NCBI GenBank assembly: GCA_947449005.1
Contig: CANFPP010000004.1
Span: 16,115-80,114 of the forward strand
Origin: Holosporales bacterium
GTDB taxonomy: Bacteria; Pseudomonadota; Alphaproteobacteria; Paracaedibacterales; CANFPP01
DNA: 64,000 bases
Direction of reading: 5' to 3'
The notes under the pieces: generated by a model
What the model was told of the DNA's origin: nothing
What the model saw: only the letters and a program-made list of their open reading frames with translations
Database searches by the model: none
Program-made: the position numbers and the translations under genes
Shown: positions 44,024 to 53,329 of the stretch, piece after piece
Numbering within the stretch: position 1 is the stretch's first letter
How the letters are laid out: every line of letters begins with the position of its first letter

Positions 44024-44680
44024 TTAGGTCTTTTTTGTATTAACGTTTAATCCTTCAATAAGCATTTTGAATTTAGGCTTTTCTATTATCTCTTTGAAAA
44101 AAGGCCTGAGCTTAATTGATTCATTTAGTAAATCATTTACATTAATCCATGATAATGCATCTTTTTCTTTGAAATGACTATCTTGGAAATGCTGTTGTGC
44201 TGCGAGAAGATCAGAAGTTTGAAAAACATTTTTTGTTTCTACTAAACATAAAACAACTTCTCGACCTTTAGATGTTTTTTCATAATAAATTTTGCTTTGA
44301 AAAAGATCTTCAGGTGATGGATTATAAAGACCAGATGACTCTTCGTTACACTCTCTTATGCATCCTTCTAAAAAAGTTTCAGCTTCACCTTGAGCATTTA
44401 ATTCTAAACTTCCTCCAAACTCACTATAAGTTCCTTTATGGGAACCTTGGGATTCGCGAGCCAAGAGAAAATGGGGAACATCGTCAATATACGTAAAAAA
44501 TAAGACACCAACAGTTCCAAGGGGGCGACGATCTGGTTTGATATGCTCGGCGGTTCTCTGCAAATCAATAGACGTAAAGTCTGAGGAAGATGCAGGGATA
44601 GGTGCAATAATGTAAATTATAAAGCAGATAACGATTGTGATGAATCTGGTCAAATGAAGCATTTTGGGTTTTCTCATCAA
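44024..44680 (-). CDS. Exported NUDIX hydrolase-like protein
   Basis: 218 aa. The N-terminus (FITIVICFIIYIIAPIPASSS, about 12-32) is a signal peptide or anchor, which is unusual for NUDIX enzymes because they normally act on cytosolic nucleotides. The NUDIX box is recognisable as a Glu seven residues before RECNEESSG (E-x7-RE-x2-EE), with a preceding GGSLEL. The last Gly of the box is shifted. The substrate is unknown; an exported form could act on host nucleotides or periplasmic ADP-ribose-like compounds. It is 48 bp downstream of ada on the same strand. Confidence 0.75.
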   Translation of the reverse strand: MMRKPKMLHLTRFITIVICFIIYIIAPIPASSSDFTSIDLQRTAEHIKPDRRPLGTVGVLFFTYIDDVPHFLLARESQGSHKGTYSEFGGSLELNAQGEAETFLEGCIRECNEESSGLYNPSPEDLFQSKIYYEKTSKGREVVLCLVETKNVFQTSDLLAAQQHFQDSHFKEKDALSWINVNDLLNESIKLRPFFKEIIEKPKFKMLIEGLNVNTKKT

Positions 44681-44728
44681 AAGAAGAAAAGCATTATAAA
44701 TAATTTATTGAGCATGATCAGAGAATTA

Positions 44729-45781
44729 TCAAGAAGAATTTTTCCGTTCATGTTCAATAAGCCACTTCTTGCGAGCGATTCCCCCGCCATACCCTCCCAA
44801 GCCACCGTCACTATTAATAACGCGATGACAAGGGATTGCGATGGCAATTTGATTAGCGCCATTTGCATTTGCTATCGCTCTGTATGCTGTGAGATTTTCT
44901 ATTGTTCTTGCTTGATCTAAATAACTTCGAGTTTCACCATAAGGAATACGTATTAAGGCATCCCAAACACACTTTTGAAATGGGCTGCCCAAAAGATGAA
45001 GTGGTGTTTTAAATTCTTTTAGAGTTCCTTCAAAATAGGAATTTAATTCTTTTTCAATTGAAAGAATTGGATCTGTGCAGCCAGGAATAATAGCTGAACG
45101 TGTTCTAATGCGTAGGCGTTCGATCTCGCGTTCCAAGCCACGCCGATCAACAAACTCCAATAAATACAAAGATTCATCATCTGCAATAGCTAGCATCGGT
45201 CCAAGAATCGTATCTAACCAAGTTGATTTTAAAATATTAAGATGTTTCTTAAAATGGGTGGGGGCTGATCCCATGATTTTGGAAAATGCATCTCTAAAGC
45301 CACTGCTTGATTCATACCCAGTGGTTAGTTGTGCCTCAATAACTGCGTCACCAGATCGTATTTTCTTCATGGCAATGCTCATACGTCTGGCTCTGGCATA
45401 TTCAACAAATGTCATATCAAATCTTTTTTTAAATTGCCTTCGAGCTGTTGATGCATCAACAGATAAGGCTTCAAAATCACGCGTTTTCCATCTTTTTTCA
45501 GGGTTTTTTTCAATGGCTTCCACGAGAGTGCGGACTAAGTCAGAGACTTGGTTAGGGTGGGAGAGGGGGCGGCAACGCAGACACGGTCGGTAAGAGGCAA
45601 GCAGTGCTTCTTGAGCGGTATGATAGAATTCACAATTTTCAAATTTAGGTTTTCTAGCTGTACAAGTTGGACGACAAAACACTCCTGTTGTTTTAACGCC
45701 TACAAAAAAGATATTCTCATATTCAGTCTTTTTATTAATTAAGGCCTGATAAAATTCGTGTTTTGTTTCTACTGTTAGCAT
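44729..45781 (-). CDS. ada: Ada: methylated-DNA-protein cysteine methyltransferase and transcriptional activator
   Basis: Direct reversal of DNA alkylation plus adaptive-response activation. The N-terminal zinc domain has four Cys (GVFCRPTCTARKP, then RPCLRCRPL), in which the first Cys accepts methyl groups from phosphotriesters. A central AraC-type HTH (about 80-175; STARRQFKKRF, YESSGFRDAFSKIMG) follows. The O6-methylguanine methyltransferase domain has active-site IPCHRVI and GGLGGYGGG. 350 aa from ATG 45781 equals E. coli Ada (354). Confidence 0.94.
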   Translation of the reverse strand: MLTVETKHEFYQALINKKTEYENIFFVGVKTTGVFCRPTCTARKPKFENCEFYHTAQEALLASYRPCLRCRPLSHPNQVSDLVRTLVEAIEKNPEKRWKTRDFEALSVDASTARRQFKKRFDMTFVEYARARRMSIAMKKIRSGDAVIEAQLTTGYESSSGFRDAFSKIMGSAPTHFKKHLNILKSTWLDTILGPMLAIADDESLYLLEFVDRRGLEREIERLRIRTRSAIIPGCTDPILSIEKELNSYFEGTLKEFKTPLHLLGSPFQKCVWDALIRIPYGETRSYLDQARTIENLTAYRAIANANGANQIAIAIPCHRVINSDGGLGGYGGGIARKKWLIEHERKNSS

Positions 45782-45904
45782 GTGCACTCTTACTTTATAA
45801 AAAGCTTAAATATGTTATTAATTATAACAAGTTCAGAAAAATCTGTGACCGGAATTGAGGCATTGATTTTTTATTTTCTAAAAATGAAAAATGGAGTGAC
45901 GGGG

Positions 45905-46432
45905 TCACGCGAAGCCATACAACAGGCGAGCTTTTAGGTGGTCTACAGGCTGGTGTTTAGGTGTTTCTAGAAAATATTCTAATTGCCATTTTTGAGTTTT
46001 TTTGGCTTGCGTGCTTATGGCATTATCCCAAGGCGGGTAAACACGTATCGCTCTTTTTCCTCCCTTACCATTTTTTGATACGATTCCTTTTTCATATAAA
46101 ACTGATTTTGGAAAGACAAACTGTCCGAGAAAATTTTCTTTCTCAACACTGACAACAAAATAATCAACTGAATCTGATAGATCAAAAGGCTGAATAGGTG
46201 ACCTTCCAATTCTTTTCCACAGGGTTACAAATTGCCCTATTTTTATTGGAGTGATTTTTGCTACACGAAAGAGAATGGAAACACCATTTAAAGTAAAGGT
46301 ACAAGCTCCATATTCAGAACTTTCCCTTTCAACTAACGGGGAAGAGAAATTAAATCCGCAGGGAGTATATACAAGACTTTGAATGGTAAGAAGGTCATTA
46401 GGCGTTGAGTCAGAATGATGCGAGCTGGTCAT
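45905..46432 (-). CDS. MepB-family protein
   Basis: 175 aa matching the MepB family, named from the Staphylococcus mepRAB locus; its function is not established. Characteristic stretches are ILFRVAKITPIKIGQFVTLW, PFDLSDSVDYFVV, GQFVFPKSVL and the C-terminal GGKRAIRVYPPWD followed by QAKKTQKWQLEYF. No mepR or mepA homologue is adjacent. It is flanked by ada and a LOG-family gene. The 3' flank carries GGAGTGACGGG, also present at the regulator gene end near 5930. Confidence 0.85.
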   Translation of the reverse strand: MTSSHHSDSTPNDLLTIQSLVYTPCGFNFSSPLVERESSEYGACTFTLNGVSILFRVAKITPIKIGQFVTLWKRIGRSPIQPFDLSDSVDYFVVSVEKENFLGQFVFPKSVLYEKGIVSKNGKGGKRAIRVYPPWDNAISTQAKKTQKWQLEYFLETPKHQPVDHLKARLLYGFA

Positions 46433-46513
46433 AATCTATACATTTTACTTGTACCTTACCTAATGAGCTAATTCAGCACGTTAAGTAAAATCTATTCATA
46501 ATCACAAAAATCG

Positions 46514-47161
46514 TTAATTCGTTTTTAAATGCTTCACGATTTCAGAAGAAATTGTCTCTAGATCATCAGTCAGGCAAAAAAGATTTAAATCTTGGCCTTT
46601 TATAACAGCGTGATCAATTAAGTCTTTTGCTATCCATTCAACCATACCTTTCCAGAAATCTTTGCCAACAAGGTAGATAGGGACTATTTTGGCCTTTAGA
46701 GTTTGCATGTTTACTAAAACTTCAAAGAGTTCATCGAGAGTTCCAAAACCACCTGGAAATACGATGAATGCATCTGCCTTTTCAATAAATGCCATTTTGC
46801 GCAGGGAAAAAAATTGAAATCTGAAAAGGTTTTCTTGTTCGATGTAGGTGTTATTTTCTTGCTCAAAGGGGAGCATGATTCTAAACCCAACTGAAGTTCC
46901 AATACCTGCGTTAGCACCCTTATTACCTGCTTCCATAATACCTGGGCCACCGCCGGTGATAATCGATATGCCTTCTTTTGAAAGAGATGTCGCAATTTCT
47001 TCAGCTTGTTGGTAATAAATGTTGTTTTCATCTAGCCTTGCAGAGCCAAATATAACAACAAATTTACCCATGCTTTCTTTTATCTTATCAAGATACTCAA
47101 GTTCTAAGGATAATTTGTCAGTATTAATAAATTCTTCGATAGTAGTTTTTTCAATTATCAT
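46514..47161 (-). CDS. TIGR00730/LOG-family Rossmann protein (cytokinin riboside monophosphate phosphoribohydrolase-like)
   Basis: A 215-aa nucleotide-binding protein. LOG signatures are VIFGSARLDE, ITGGGPGIMEAGNKGA, FSLRKMAFIEKADAFIVFPG and the PGGFGTLDELFE motif. Lonely-guy proteins hydrolyse nucleoside 5'-monophosphates of cytokinin type. In bacteria the physiological substrate is usually unknown, often AMP or related nucleotides. Monocistronic. Confidence 0.92.
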   Translation of the reverse strand: MIIEKTTIEEFINTDKLSLELEYLDKIKESMGKFVVIFGSARLDENNIYYQQAEEIATSLSKEGISIITGGGPGIMEAGNKGANAGIGTSVGFRIMLPFEQENNTYIEQENLFRFQFFSLRKMAFIEKADAFIVFPGGFGTLDELFEVLVNMQTLKAKIVPIYLVGKDFWKGMVEWIAKDLIDHAVIKGQDLNLFCLTDDLETISSEIVKHLKTN

Positions 47162-47237
47162 AACAGTCTCTTCTTAATCATAAGAACATATACCTATTGC
47201 TAGTAAACACTAGTAAGTCTTAATTTAAGATTAAGAT

Positions 47238-47270
47238 TTCATCTTCGGATTACTTAAACCCGAAGATGAA
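47238..47270 (-). terminator. Hairpin downstream of degP
   Basis: TTCATCTTCGG (47238-47248) and CCGAAGATGAA (47260-47270) form a perfect 11-bp stem, 11 bp past the degP stop. On the minus strand it is followed by AT-rich sequence but not a long T-run. Confidence 0.65.
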
Positions 47271-47281
47271 TGCAATAAAGA

Positions 47282-49057
47282 TTAGGCCGCAGGGACTGTT
47301 AAAGGAGCATTTGCTGGATGTTCCGGAATACCAGATTCATGTGGTTTTTCAGCTGATTTTTCAGCGCTTTTACCTGATCCCTTTTCACTCGTTTCTGGTG
47401 CAGATTTTGCTTTATCCTCAGATTTAGCTTCAACCTTATCCTCAGATTCTAATTTTAAAGGGACAAAACGAGGTTCTCCATCACGGGTAACTAATAGCAA
47501 AATATTCTTACGTTTTGCTTTCTTAGCTTCTGCAACATAATCAGAGAACTCTTTTGGCGTGTTGATTTCTTTTTGATTCGCTTCAACAATCAAATCACCT
47601 TTCATAATGCCAATTTCAGCAGCTGTGCTACTTTGATCGACCTTTAGGACAAGAATGCCTTTTGCTTCTTTCGTTCCGCCACCAAAACGTTGTTTTAGTT
47701 CTGGAGAGAGAGGTGCTAATTGCATGCCTAAGACTTCAACAACCTTACTGCTTTCGGTCTTTTTGTCGTCGGTGATTTTTTCTTTTTGATCATTATCTTC
47801 AAATTCTGCAATGGTAACGTTTACAGTGAGTTCCTTGCCTTTGCGCCATAGTTTGACTTTAACAACTTTGTTAATCGGTGTTTCACCAACAATTCTAGAT
47901 AAGCGACTACTTTCATTAACTTCTTTGCCATCAAATTCAGTAATCACATCGCCTGGCTCAATCTTGGCTTTCTCTGCAGGTCCTTTAGGACTTACACTGC
48001 CAACAATGGCACCACGAGTGCTACCAAGCCCTAGGCTTTCAGCAATATCTTCTGTTACAGGTTGAATTCTAACGCCGAGCCATCCACGTTTTGTTTTTCC
48101 AAACTCAATGAGCTGATTAATTGTTGCTTTTGCGACAGCTGATGGAATCGCAAAACCAATTCCAACGTTTCCACCACTTGGAGAAAAAATAGCCGTGTTA
48201 ATACCAATGACTTTTCCTTCGGTATTCAATAAGCAGCCACCAGAATTTCCCATGTTGATTTGAGCGCTATGCTGAATGAAATCATCAACGTACTCACTAA
48301 GCTTACTGCGTGCACGTGTAACGATGTCACGACCCTTACTAGAAATTATTCCAGCAGTAACAGTGCTGCCAAGGCCAAATGGGTTGCCAATTGCAAGAAC
48401 CCAGTTACCAACATTTGCTCCATCTGAATCACCCCATTCTAGGATAGGAAGTTGGCGTTTACTTTCTGGAAGGCTTTCTGTGTTCACCTTAAGAAGAGCT
48501 AAGTCTGTACGTTCATCATAAGCATGCACAGTCGCTTCTAATTCCGTTTTATCATTTAGAAAAATACTGATTTTTTTGGCATCTGCAATGACGTGATAAT
48601 TTGTTACGATAAAAGCTGATTTCTTATCTGAGCCGATAATAAAACCAGACCCTAGCGATTGAACGCGACGTGGTTTATCAGCTTGGTCAAAGAATTCTTT
48701 GAAAAATTCTTCAAATGGAGAACCAGGAGCAAAACGAGGAATTTCTCCACCACGTTCACCAGCTTTACCTTCTATAACTTGAGTCGTAGCAACGTTTACA
48801 ACAGCTGGTAGAGCTTTCTCTGCAACAGCTGAGAATCCTTTACTTATATCGAAAGTACCAATAGATGGAGCGCTTTGAACGATTTCAGTTTTTTTAGTTT
48901 CTGCATTTTTCTTTTCTATTTTTTCTGCTTCTTTAGCTGATAAGGAAGCTTGATCTGCAGATGGACGTTGCGCTCCAGCATGGAGGGGTAAACTGTAAAT
49001 ACAAACAGCCAACAAAAAAAGCTGGTGTGTTACGATTTTCTTCACTAAAGACGCCAT
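47282..49057 (-). CDS. degP: DegP/DegQ-like periplasmic serine protease with two PDZ domains
   Basis: Envelope quality-control protease/chaperone. A signal peptide (VTHQLFLLAVCIYSLPLHAGA) leads to a trypsin-like domain with catalytic H155 (NYHVIAD), D185 (DERTDLALL) and S272 (MGNSGG). Two PDZ domains (about 325-420 and 455-540) follow. The C-terminal 45 residues are a Lys/Glu/Ser-rich low-complexity tail not typical of E. coli DegP. At 591 aa it is longer than usual (about 470-500), because of the N-terminal linker and this tail. It lies 62 bp downstream of hflC. Confidence 0.93.
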   Translation of the reverse strand: MASLVKKIVTHQLFLLAVCIYSLPLHAGAQRPSADQASLSAKEAEKIEKKNAETKKTEIVQSAPSIGTFDISKGFSAVAEKALPAVVNVATTQVIEGKAGERGGEIPRFAPGSPFEEFFKEFFDQADKPRRVQSLGSGFIIGSDKKSAFIVTNYHVIADAKKISIFLNDKTELEATVHAYDERTDLALLKVNTESLPESKRQLPILEWGDSDGANVGNWVLAIGNPFGLGSTVTAGIISSKGRDIVTRARSKLSEYVDDFIQHSAQINMGNSGGCLLNTEGKVIGINTAIFSPSGGNVGIGFAIPSAVAKATINQLIEFGKTKRGWLGVRIQPVTEDIAESLGLGSTRGAIVGSVSPKGPAEKAKIEPGDVITEFDGKEVNESSRLSRIVGETPINKVVKVKLWRKGKELTVNVTIAEFEDNDQKEKITDDKKTESSKVVEVLGMQLAPLSPELKQRFGGGTKEAKGILVLKVDQSSTAAEIGIMKGDLIVEANQKEINTPKEFSDYVAEAKKAKRKNILLLVTRDGEPRFVPLKLESEDKVEAKSEDKAKSAPETSEKGSGKSAEKSAEKPHESGIPEHPANAPLTVPAA

Positions 49058-49119
49058 TCAAAACTCCGTTTCAAATAAAAATAACTCTGTAATATTACTA
49101 TAGAAAAAAACTATCGATG

Positions 49120-50007
49120 TTAGTTCCTAGCTGATTGAATTTTAGGTGCATGAGTGAAAAGTCTAAATAAATCACTATCCGTTGACAAGACCAAAGAAGT
49201 TTCTGCACCTAAAGACTCACGATAAGTTTCCATTGTACGATAAAAGCCGTAGAACTCTGGATCTTTGCCGAATGTTTCAGCGGCAATTTTCATTGCAGCT
49301 CCGTCACCTTCACCTCGCAAGATCTGTGATTTCTTTTGAGCTTCTGCTAAAAGTACTGTGCGATCACGTTCTGCGCGAGAGCGTATTCCTTGAGCAGTTT
49401 CAGCACCTTTTGCGCGGTTTTCTTTTGCAATTCTATCTAGCTCTGAATTCATTTTTGCAAAAACGGCATTGCGGTTTTCTGGCGGCAGCTCTGTTCGAAT
49501 AATTCGAACATCAACAATTTCAATCCCCAAAGGCTTTGCGGATATTTTTACTTCTTCTTCAATGAGTTTCATTATTTTTGAGCGCTCTTCCGTTAAAAGA
49601 TTACGAAGAGGAGTCTTACCAATTACATTTCTAACAACGCTGTTAATCATTGTTTCCAAACGCATGCGGGCGCCTGACTCTGCTGCTGGTTGAACACTTT
49701 GGAAAAATAATAACGGATTGCTGATGCGATAGCGTGTGTAGGTATCAACAATTAAGCGCTTTCTATCACCTGTGTTAATGAGAATAGGAGGAAGATCATA
49801 ATCAAGGACACGCTTTTCATAATAGATAACTTCCTGGATGAAAGGGATCTTAATTTTTAGTCCAGGCGCGTCATGTACCTTTTTAAGTTCACCGAATTGC
49901 AAAACAATAGCTTGTTTTGTTTGTTCAACAGTAAACAGAGATGTGCTAAGCCCTATGGTTAATAAAGCAGCGGAAACTATTAATAGAATTGGTAGATTTT
50001 TAGTCAT
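49120..50007 (-). CDS. hflC: HflC, membrane protease regulatory subunit
   Basis: SPFH/prohibitin-type protein that forms the HflKC cage around FtsH. ATG 50007 is chosen: it overlaps the hflK stop by 8 nt, and AAGGAAAC precedes it. The sequence has an N-terminal transmembrane helix (LPILLIVSAALLTIGLS), the SPFH domain (TVEQTKQAIVLQFGELK), and the helical region with GIEIVDVRIIRTELP and FAKMNSELDRIAKENRAKG. 295 aa matches the family. Confidence 0.95.
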   Translation of the reverse strand: MTKNLPILLIVSAALLTIGLSTSLFTVEQTKQAIVLQFGELKKVHDAPGLKIKIPFIQEVIYYEKRVLDYDLPPILINTGDRKRLIVDTYTRYRISNPLLFFQSVQPAAESGARMRLETMINSVVRNVIGKTPLRNLLTEERSKIMKLIEEEVKISAKPLGIEIVDVRIIRTELPPENRNAVFAKMNSELDRIAKENRAKGAETAQGIRSRAERDRTVLLAEAQKKSQILRGEGDGAAMKIAAETFGKDPEFYGFYRTMETYRESLGAETSLVLSTDSDLFRLFTHAPKIQSARN

Positions 50008-51217
50008 TTTTCTTGTTTCCTTGCGCCGTATCATTGTTTGTTGATGCCTGCGGAAGACTGAAATAAGGAACTATCCCTGGTGCAGACTTAGCATCAATAA
50101 TGGTTTTGCGAACACGACCTAAGACAGTTTGCATTGTCTCTAGGTAGTAACGTTTAATTGTTACCTCACGATTCAACTGATAAGAGGTGAATATGGCATT
50201 AAATCTTGATGCTTCACCTTCTGCTTGGGCAATAATTTGTTGTTTATATGCCTCTGCATCCTGAACAATTTGCTCTGCTTCACCACGTGCGCGTGGGATG
50301 ATATCGTTATGATAAGCCTCTGCTTCATTATTTAATCTTTCAGCATCAACGAGAGATGCTTGAACATCGTTAAACTTATCAATAACTTGACTTGGCGGCT
50401 CGACTCTTTGCAGCTGGAAGTTCACAATGGATATTCCCATTTTGTATTGATCCAGAATCTTTTGCAAAAGGTCCATTGCTTTGGTAGCAATATCTTCGCG
50501 TCCTTCAGTTAAGACATGTCTTGCAATATTCTGGCCGATAACTTCACGGATTGAGCTTTCACCCGCAATGCGAATGGTGGAATCTGGATCACGAGCGGTA
50601 AACAAATATTCACTAATATCTTTAATCTTCCATAGGATGATGTAATTAATGTGAACCATGTTTTCATCGCCAGTAAGAATTAAGGTTTGCTCTCCCTCAT
50701 TATTACTGCGGTTACTATCAACTTTTAGACCCCCATCAATTCGATTTTCTACGGCGACTTTGCGCACAATCACGGTTTCAATTGGGGTAGGTAGGTGATA
50801 ACGCAATCCAGTGCCAGTGATATCAACCTTTTTTCCAAATCTTAAAACAACACCAACAGAACCTTCTTCCACTCGATAAAAACCAGAAGATAGCCAGATG
50901 CCAAGCGAAACAATGAGAAGAACAATAAGACCTAGTGTACCAGCGCGTTTATTGTCGCCGTTACCACTGCTTCCTCCTGAAGATATATCTTTTAAGCGTT
51001 TTTGAAATTTCTCAATAAGATCATCAATTCCATTGGTATTATTATTGTTGTTGCTGCCAGCTTTGCGTGCACCCCACGGATTTTGAGGATTATTTTCTCC
51101 TCGGTGGACTCCTGCTGACTCAGGCTTAGTAACCTTCTCTTTTTTTTTGTCGTTGTTATCTGTTGTGCCATTGGTTTCCCAAGGACCGCCGTCGCCATTC
51201 TGATCTTTCCAGGACAT
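50000..51217 (-). CDS. hflK: HflK, membrane protease regulatory subunit
   Basis: Partner of HflC in controlling FtsH. It has a hydrophilic Gly/Asn/Asp-rich cytosolic N-terminus (about 1-88; MSWKDQNGDGGPWE), a transmembrane helix (GTLGLIVLLIVSLGIWLSSG), and an SPFH domain beginning FYRVEEGSVGVVLRFGK with GLRYHLPTPIETV. A long helical C-terminal part follows (ARGEAEQIVQDAEAYKQQII). 405 aa is normal. It is the first gene of the hflK-hflC-degP operon; the promoter region is 51218-51351, shared with divergent mrp. Confidence 0.95.
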   Translation of the reverse strand: MSWKDQNGDGGPWETNGTTDNNDKKKEKVTKPESAGVHRGENNPQNPWGARKAGSNNNNNTNGIDDLIEKFQKRLKDISSGGSSGNGDNKRAGTLGLIVLLIVSLGIWLSSGFYRVEEGSVGVVLRFGKKVDITGTGLRYHLPTPIETVIVRKVAVENRIDGGLKVDSNRSNNEGEQTLILTGDENMVHINYIILWKIKDISEYLFTARDPDSTIRIAGESSIREVIGQNIARHVLTEGREDIATKAMDLLQKILDQYKMGISIVNFQLQRVEPPSQVIDKFNDVQASLVDAERLNNEAEAYHNDIIPRARGEAEQIVQDAEAYKQQIIAQAEGEASRFNAIFTSYQLNREVTIKRYYLETMQTVLGRVRKTIIDAKSAPGIVPYFSLPQASTNNDTAQGNKKND

Positions 51218-51351
51218 TAATTATTCTACCTTTGAGGAGACTAATGATAATTTGCATTTATGTTAAACACTATATATCAATGTATTGACCGCCACAATCC
51301 TATACCTCTCTTAAATGAAGATATTGATTTTTTAATGAATGGAGTCTTTTC

Positions 51352-52413
51352 GTGAATCTTGAGCAAGTTGTAAATGCATTAATAGCAGAGAATACTCCTA
51401 AAGATGGAGCTGCTCCAGTGTCGATTATTAACATTCAAAAGCAAGACGGGAATGTGCAGATTATTTTAGAAGCAAAGCTGACTCAAGCTGATGTTCTCTC
51501 AAAAGTTCAACAACAGATCGAAAAAGAAATTGCTAAAATCCCTGGCATTAGTTCTGTTAAAGTGGCTTTGACTTCACATCGTCAACAAGCTCCTTTGAAA
51601 AAATTAAGTTTACCTGGTGTTAACGCTATTGTTGCTGTTGCATCAGGAAAAGGTGGAGTTGGAAAATCAACAACAGCTTTAAATTTAGCTTTAGCGCTCT
51701 CTAAATTGGGGCATAAGATTGGTCTCTTAGATGCAGATATTTATGGGCCCTCAATGCCTAGAATGCTTGGAATTAATGAGAAACCTGCCGTAAATCAAAA
51801 CAAAAAGCTCATTCCACTGGATCGATATGGTCTTAAGGTTATGTCCATTGGCTTTATGGTTCCTGAAGATTCTCCAATGATTTGGCGAGGTCCAATGGTG
51901 CAAAGCGCTCTCCAGCAGATGTTGCATGATGTGGCATGGACACAAGATAATGAATATCTTGATTTATTAATTGTTGATATGCCTCCAGGGACAGGGGATG
52001 CTCAATTGACGTTAGCTCAGCAAGTTTCTTTAACAGGTGCTGTTATTGTTTCAACACCTCAAGATATTGCTTTGATTGATGCTCGCAAAGGCTTGAATAT
52101 GTTTCATCGGGTTAATGTTCCAATTCTAGGAATAATCGAAAACATGAGCTTTTTCTGTTGTCCCAAATGTGGAGAAGTTTCTGAAATTTTTAGCCATGGC
52201 GGTGCGTTGAGAGAATCTGAGAGCCTAGGAGTTCCTTTTCTTGGTGAAGTTCCTATCGATTTGAAGATTCGCCTGGGGGCAGATCAAGGGACATCCGTTG
52301 TAATTGATGACCCTCAATCTAAATCTGCTCTTATTTACAATCAAATTGCCCTTAATGTATGGAAAGAGCTTCAAAAGGTGAATCAGTGTACACCCAGTAT
52401 TTTAGTTAGTTAG
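51352..52413 (+). CDS. mrp: Mrp/NBP35-family Fe-S cluster carrier ATPase (ApbC)
   Basis: Loads Fe-S clusters onto apo-proteins. It has an N-terminal MIP18-like/DUF59 domain (about 1-90), then a deviant Walker A P-loop VASGKGGVGKSTTALNLA, DADIYGPSMPRMLG, VDMPPGTGDAQLT, and the cluster-binding CxxC in FCCPKCGEVS. 353 aa is normal. The start is GTG 51352 with GGAG 7-10 nt upstream. It is convergent with cpoB, and the 3' ends overlap by 12 bp. Confidence 0.95.
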   Translation: MNLEQVVNALIAENTPKDGAAPVSIINIQKQDGNVQIILEAKLTQADVLSKVQQQIEKEIAKIPGISSVKVALTSHRQQAPLKKLSLPGVNAIVAVASGKGGVGKSTTALNLALALSKLGHKIGLLDADIYGPSMPRMLGINEKPAVNQNKKLIPLDRYGLKVMSIGFMVPEDSPMIWRGPMVQSALQQMLHDVAWTQDNEYLDLLIVDMPPGTGDAQLTLAQQVSLTGAVIVSTPQDIALIDARKGLNMFHRVNVPILGIIENMSFFCCPKCGEVSEIFSHGGALRESESLGVPFLGEVPIDLKIRLGADQGTSVVIDDPQSKSALIYNQIALNVWKELQKVNQCTPSILVS

Positions 52414-53190
52414 TATTTTACAGTTATTGCGTCTTATTGCACTGTTAAGCATTTCTTTTTGTTCTTGGGTTAGTATTTTATACTCTGCTTTGATGCGTAT
52501 AAGAGGAGGGCAGGGATTATGGGGTCTTCCCATGTTTTCAAAAACACCGCTAAGGCCAATTAAGCAATCAACTGCTCTCGATGGCTTAGGTTTGCTATCA
52601 AGTATTTCTTGGAATTCTTTGCGAGCATCGTCATATTTTTTCTGCTGGAAGTAGCTATAAGCTAACCAAAAACGAGCATTTTCTGCTAACTGATCTTTCT
52701 TATAGGTTTCTAAGAAATATATAAAAGCTTTTTCTGATTCAGAAAACTGTCCCTTATTGTACAAAGAAATTGCTTGATCATACTGTGACTGCGCATTTCC
52801 AGCTGATATGCTAGGGGCATTCTGTGATGCTTTTACAGTTGCAGTTTCTTCTGCAGAAAGAGGCGTGGAGGGAGGTGAAGCTGTGTCATGAGCATGCTTT
52901 TCTTTGAGCTCTGCGATTTCTTTTTTGTTTTCTTCTACTGTGCGTGTGAGTTCTTGAACGTGCTGCATAAGAGACTCTAGTGTAGCCTGTTCTTGCGGCG
53001 AGGTTGCTTTGTTTTGAGCGCTGGAGGCTTGTTCTTCTTTTCTGCGTTGCGCTTCTTCTAGCTGTTCTGTGAGTCTTTCAATCTCAACTTCTAAGTCTTG
53101 CTCCTCAGCTTTTAAAGGGGTGACCATAATAGCGATTAGTATAATTAGAAAAATAGAAAATTTTTCCAAGCTTATTTTAACTTTAACCAT
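52402..53190 (-). CDS. cpoB: CpoB (YbgF) cell-division coordinator, Tol-Pal associated
   Basis: Periplasmic protein linking peptidoglycan synthesis to outer-membrane constriction. ATG 53190 is chosen for its GAGGGA ribosome-binding site; the ORF could open earlier at 53223. It has a signal peptide (KFSIFLIILIAIMVTPLKA), a coiled-coil trimerisation region (about 25-105; DLEVEIERLTEQLEEAQRRK), and C-terminal TPR repeats (YDQAISLYNKGQFSESEKAF, AENARFWLAYSYFQQKKYDD). Last gene of the tol-pal cluster. Confidence 0.9.
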   Translation of the reverse strand: MVKVKISLEKFSIFLIILIAIMVTPLKAEEQDLEVEIERLTEQLEEAQRRKEEQASSAQNKATSPQEQATLESLMQHVQELTRTVEENKKEIAELKEKHAHDTASPPSTPLSAEETATVKASQNAPSISAGNAQSQYDQAISLYNKGQFSESEKAFIYFLETYKKDQLAENARFWLAYSYFQQKKYDDARKEFQEILDSKPKPSRAVDCLIGLSGVFENMGRPHNPCPPLIRIKAEYKILTQEQKEMLNSAIRRNNCKILTN

Positions 53191-53243
53191 GATTCCCTCT
53201 TTAATAATATCTATACATCTCATAAAAGGTATAGATCATAAAA

Positions 53244-53278
53244 AACCCACTGAATAAAATTATCCAGTGGGTTCTTTT
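53244..53278 (-). terminator. Terminator between pal and cpoB
   Basis: AACCCACTG (53244-53252) pairs with CAGTGGGTT (53265-53273). A-runs at 53241-53245 read as T on the minus strand, so it fits a rho-independent terminator for pal. T-runs on the + side make it bidirectional in form. cpoB may therefore depend on read-through or its own promoter. Confidence 0.75.
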
Positions 53279-53329
53279 TAACCGATTTTACAAGACTAAA
53301 TCAAAAGATTTAATCGAGACCTGTAAAAT

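Noticed and set aside
44729..44790. CTTGCGAGCGATT shared by the ada 3' part and the repeat-like DNA near 5940
   Set aside because: In ada it encodes the conserved GIARKKWL region, so the 13-nt match is probably coincidence.
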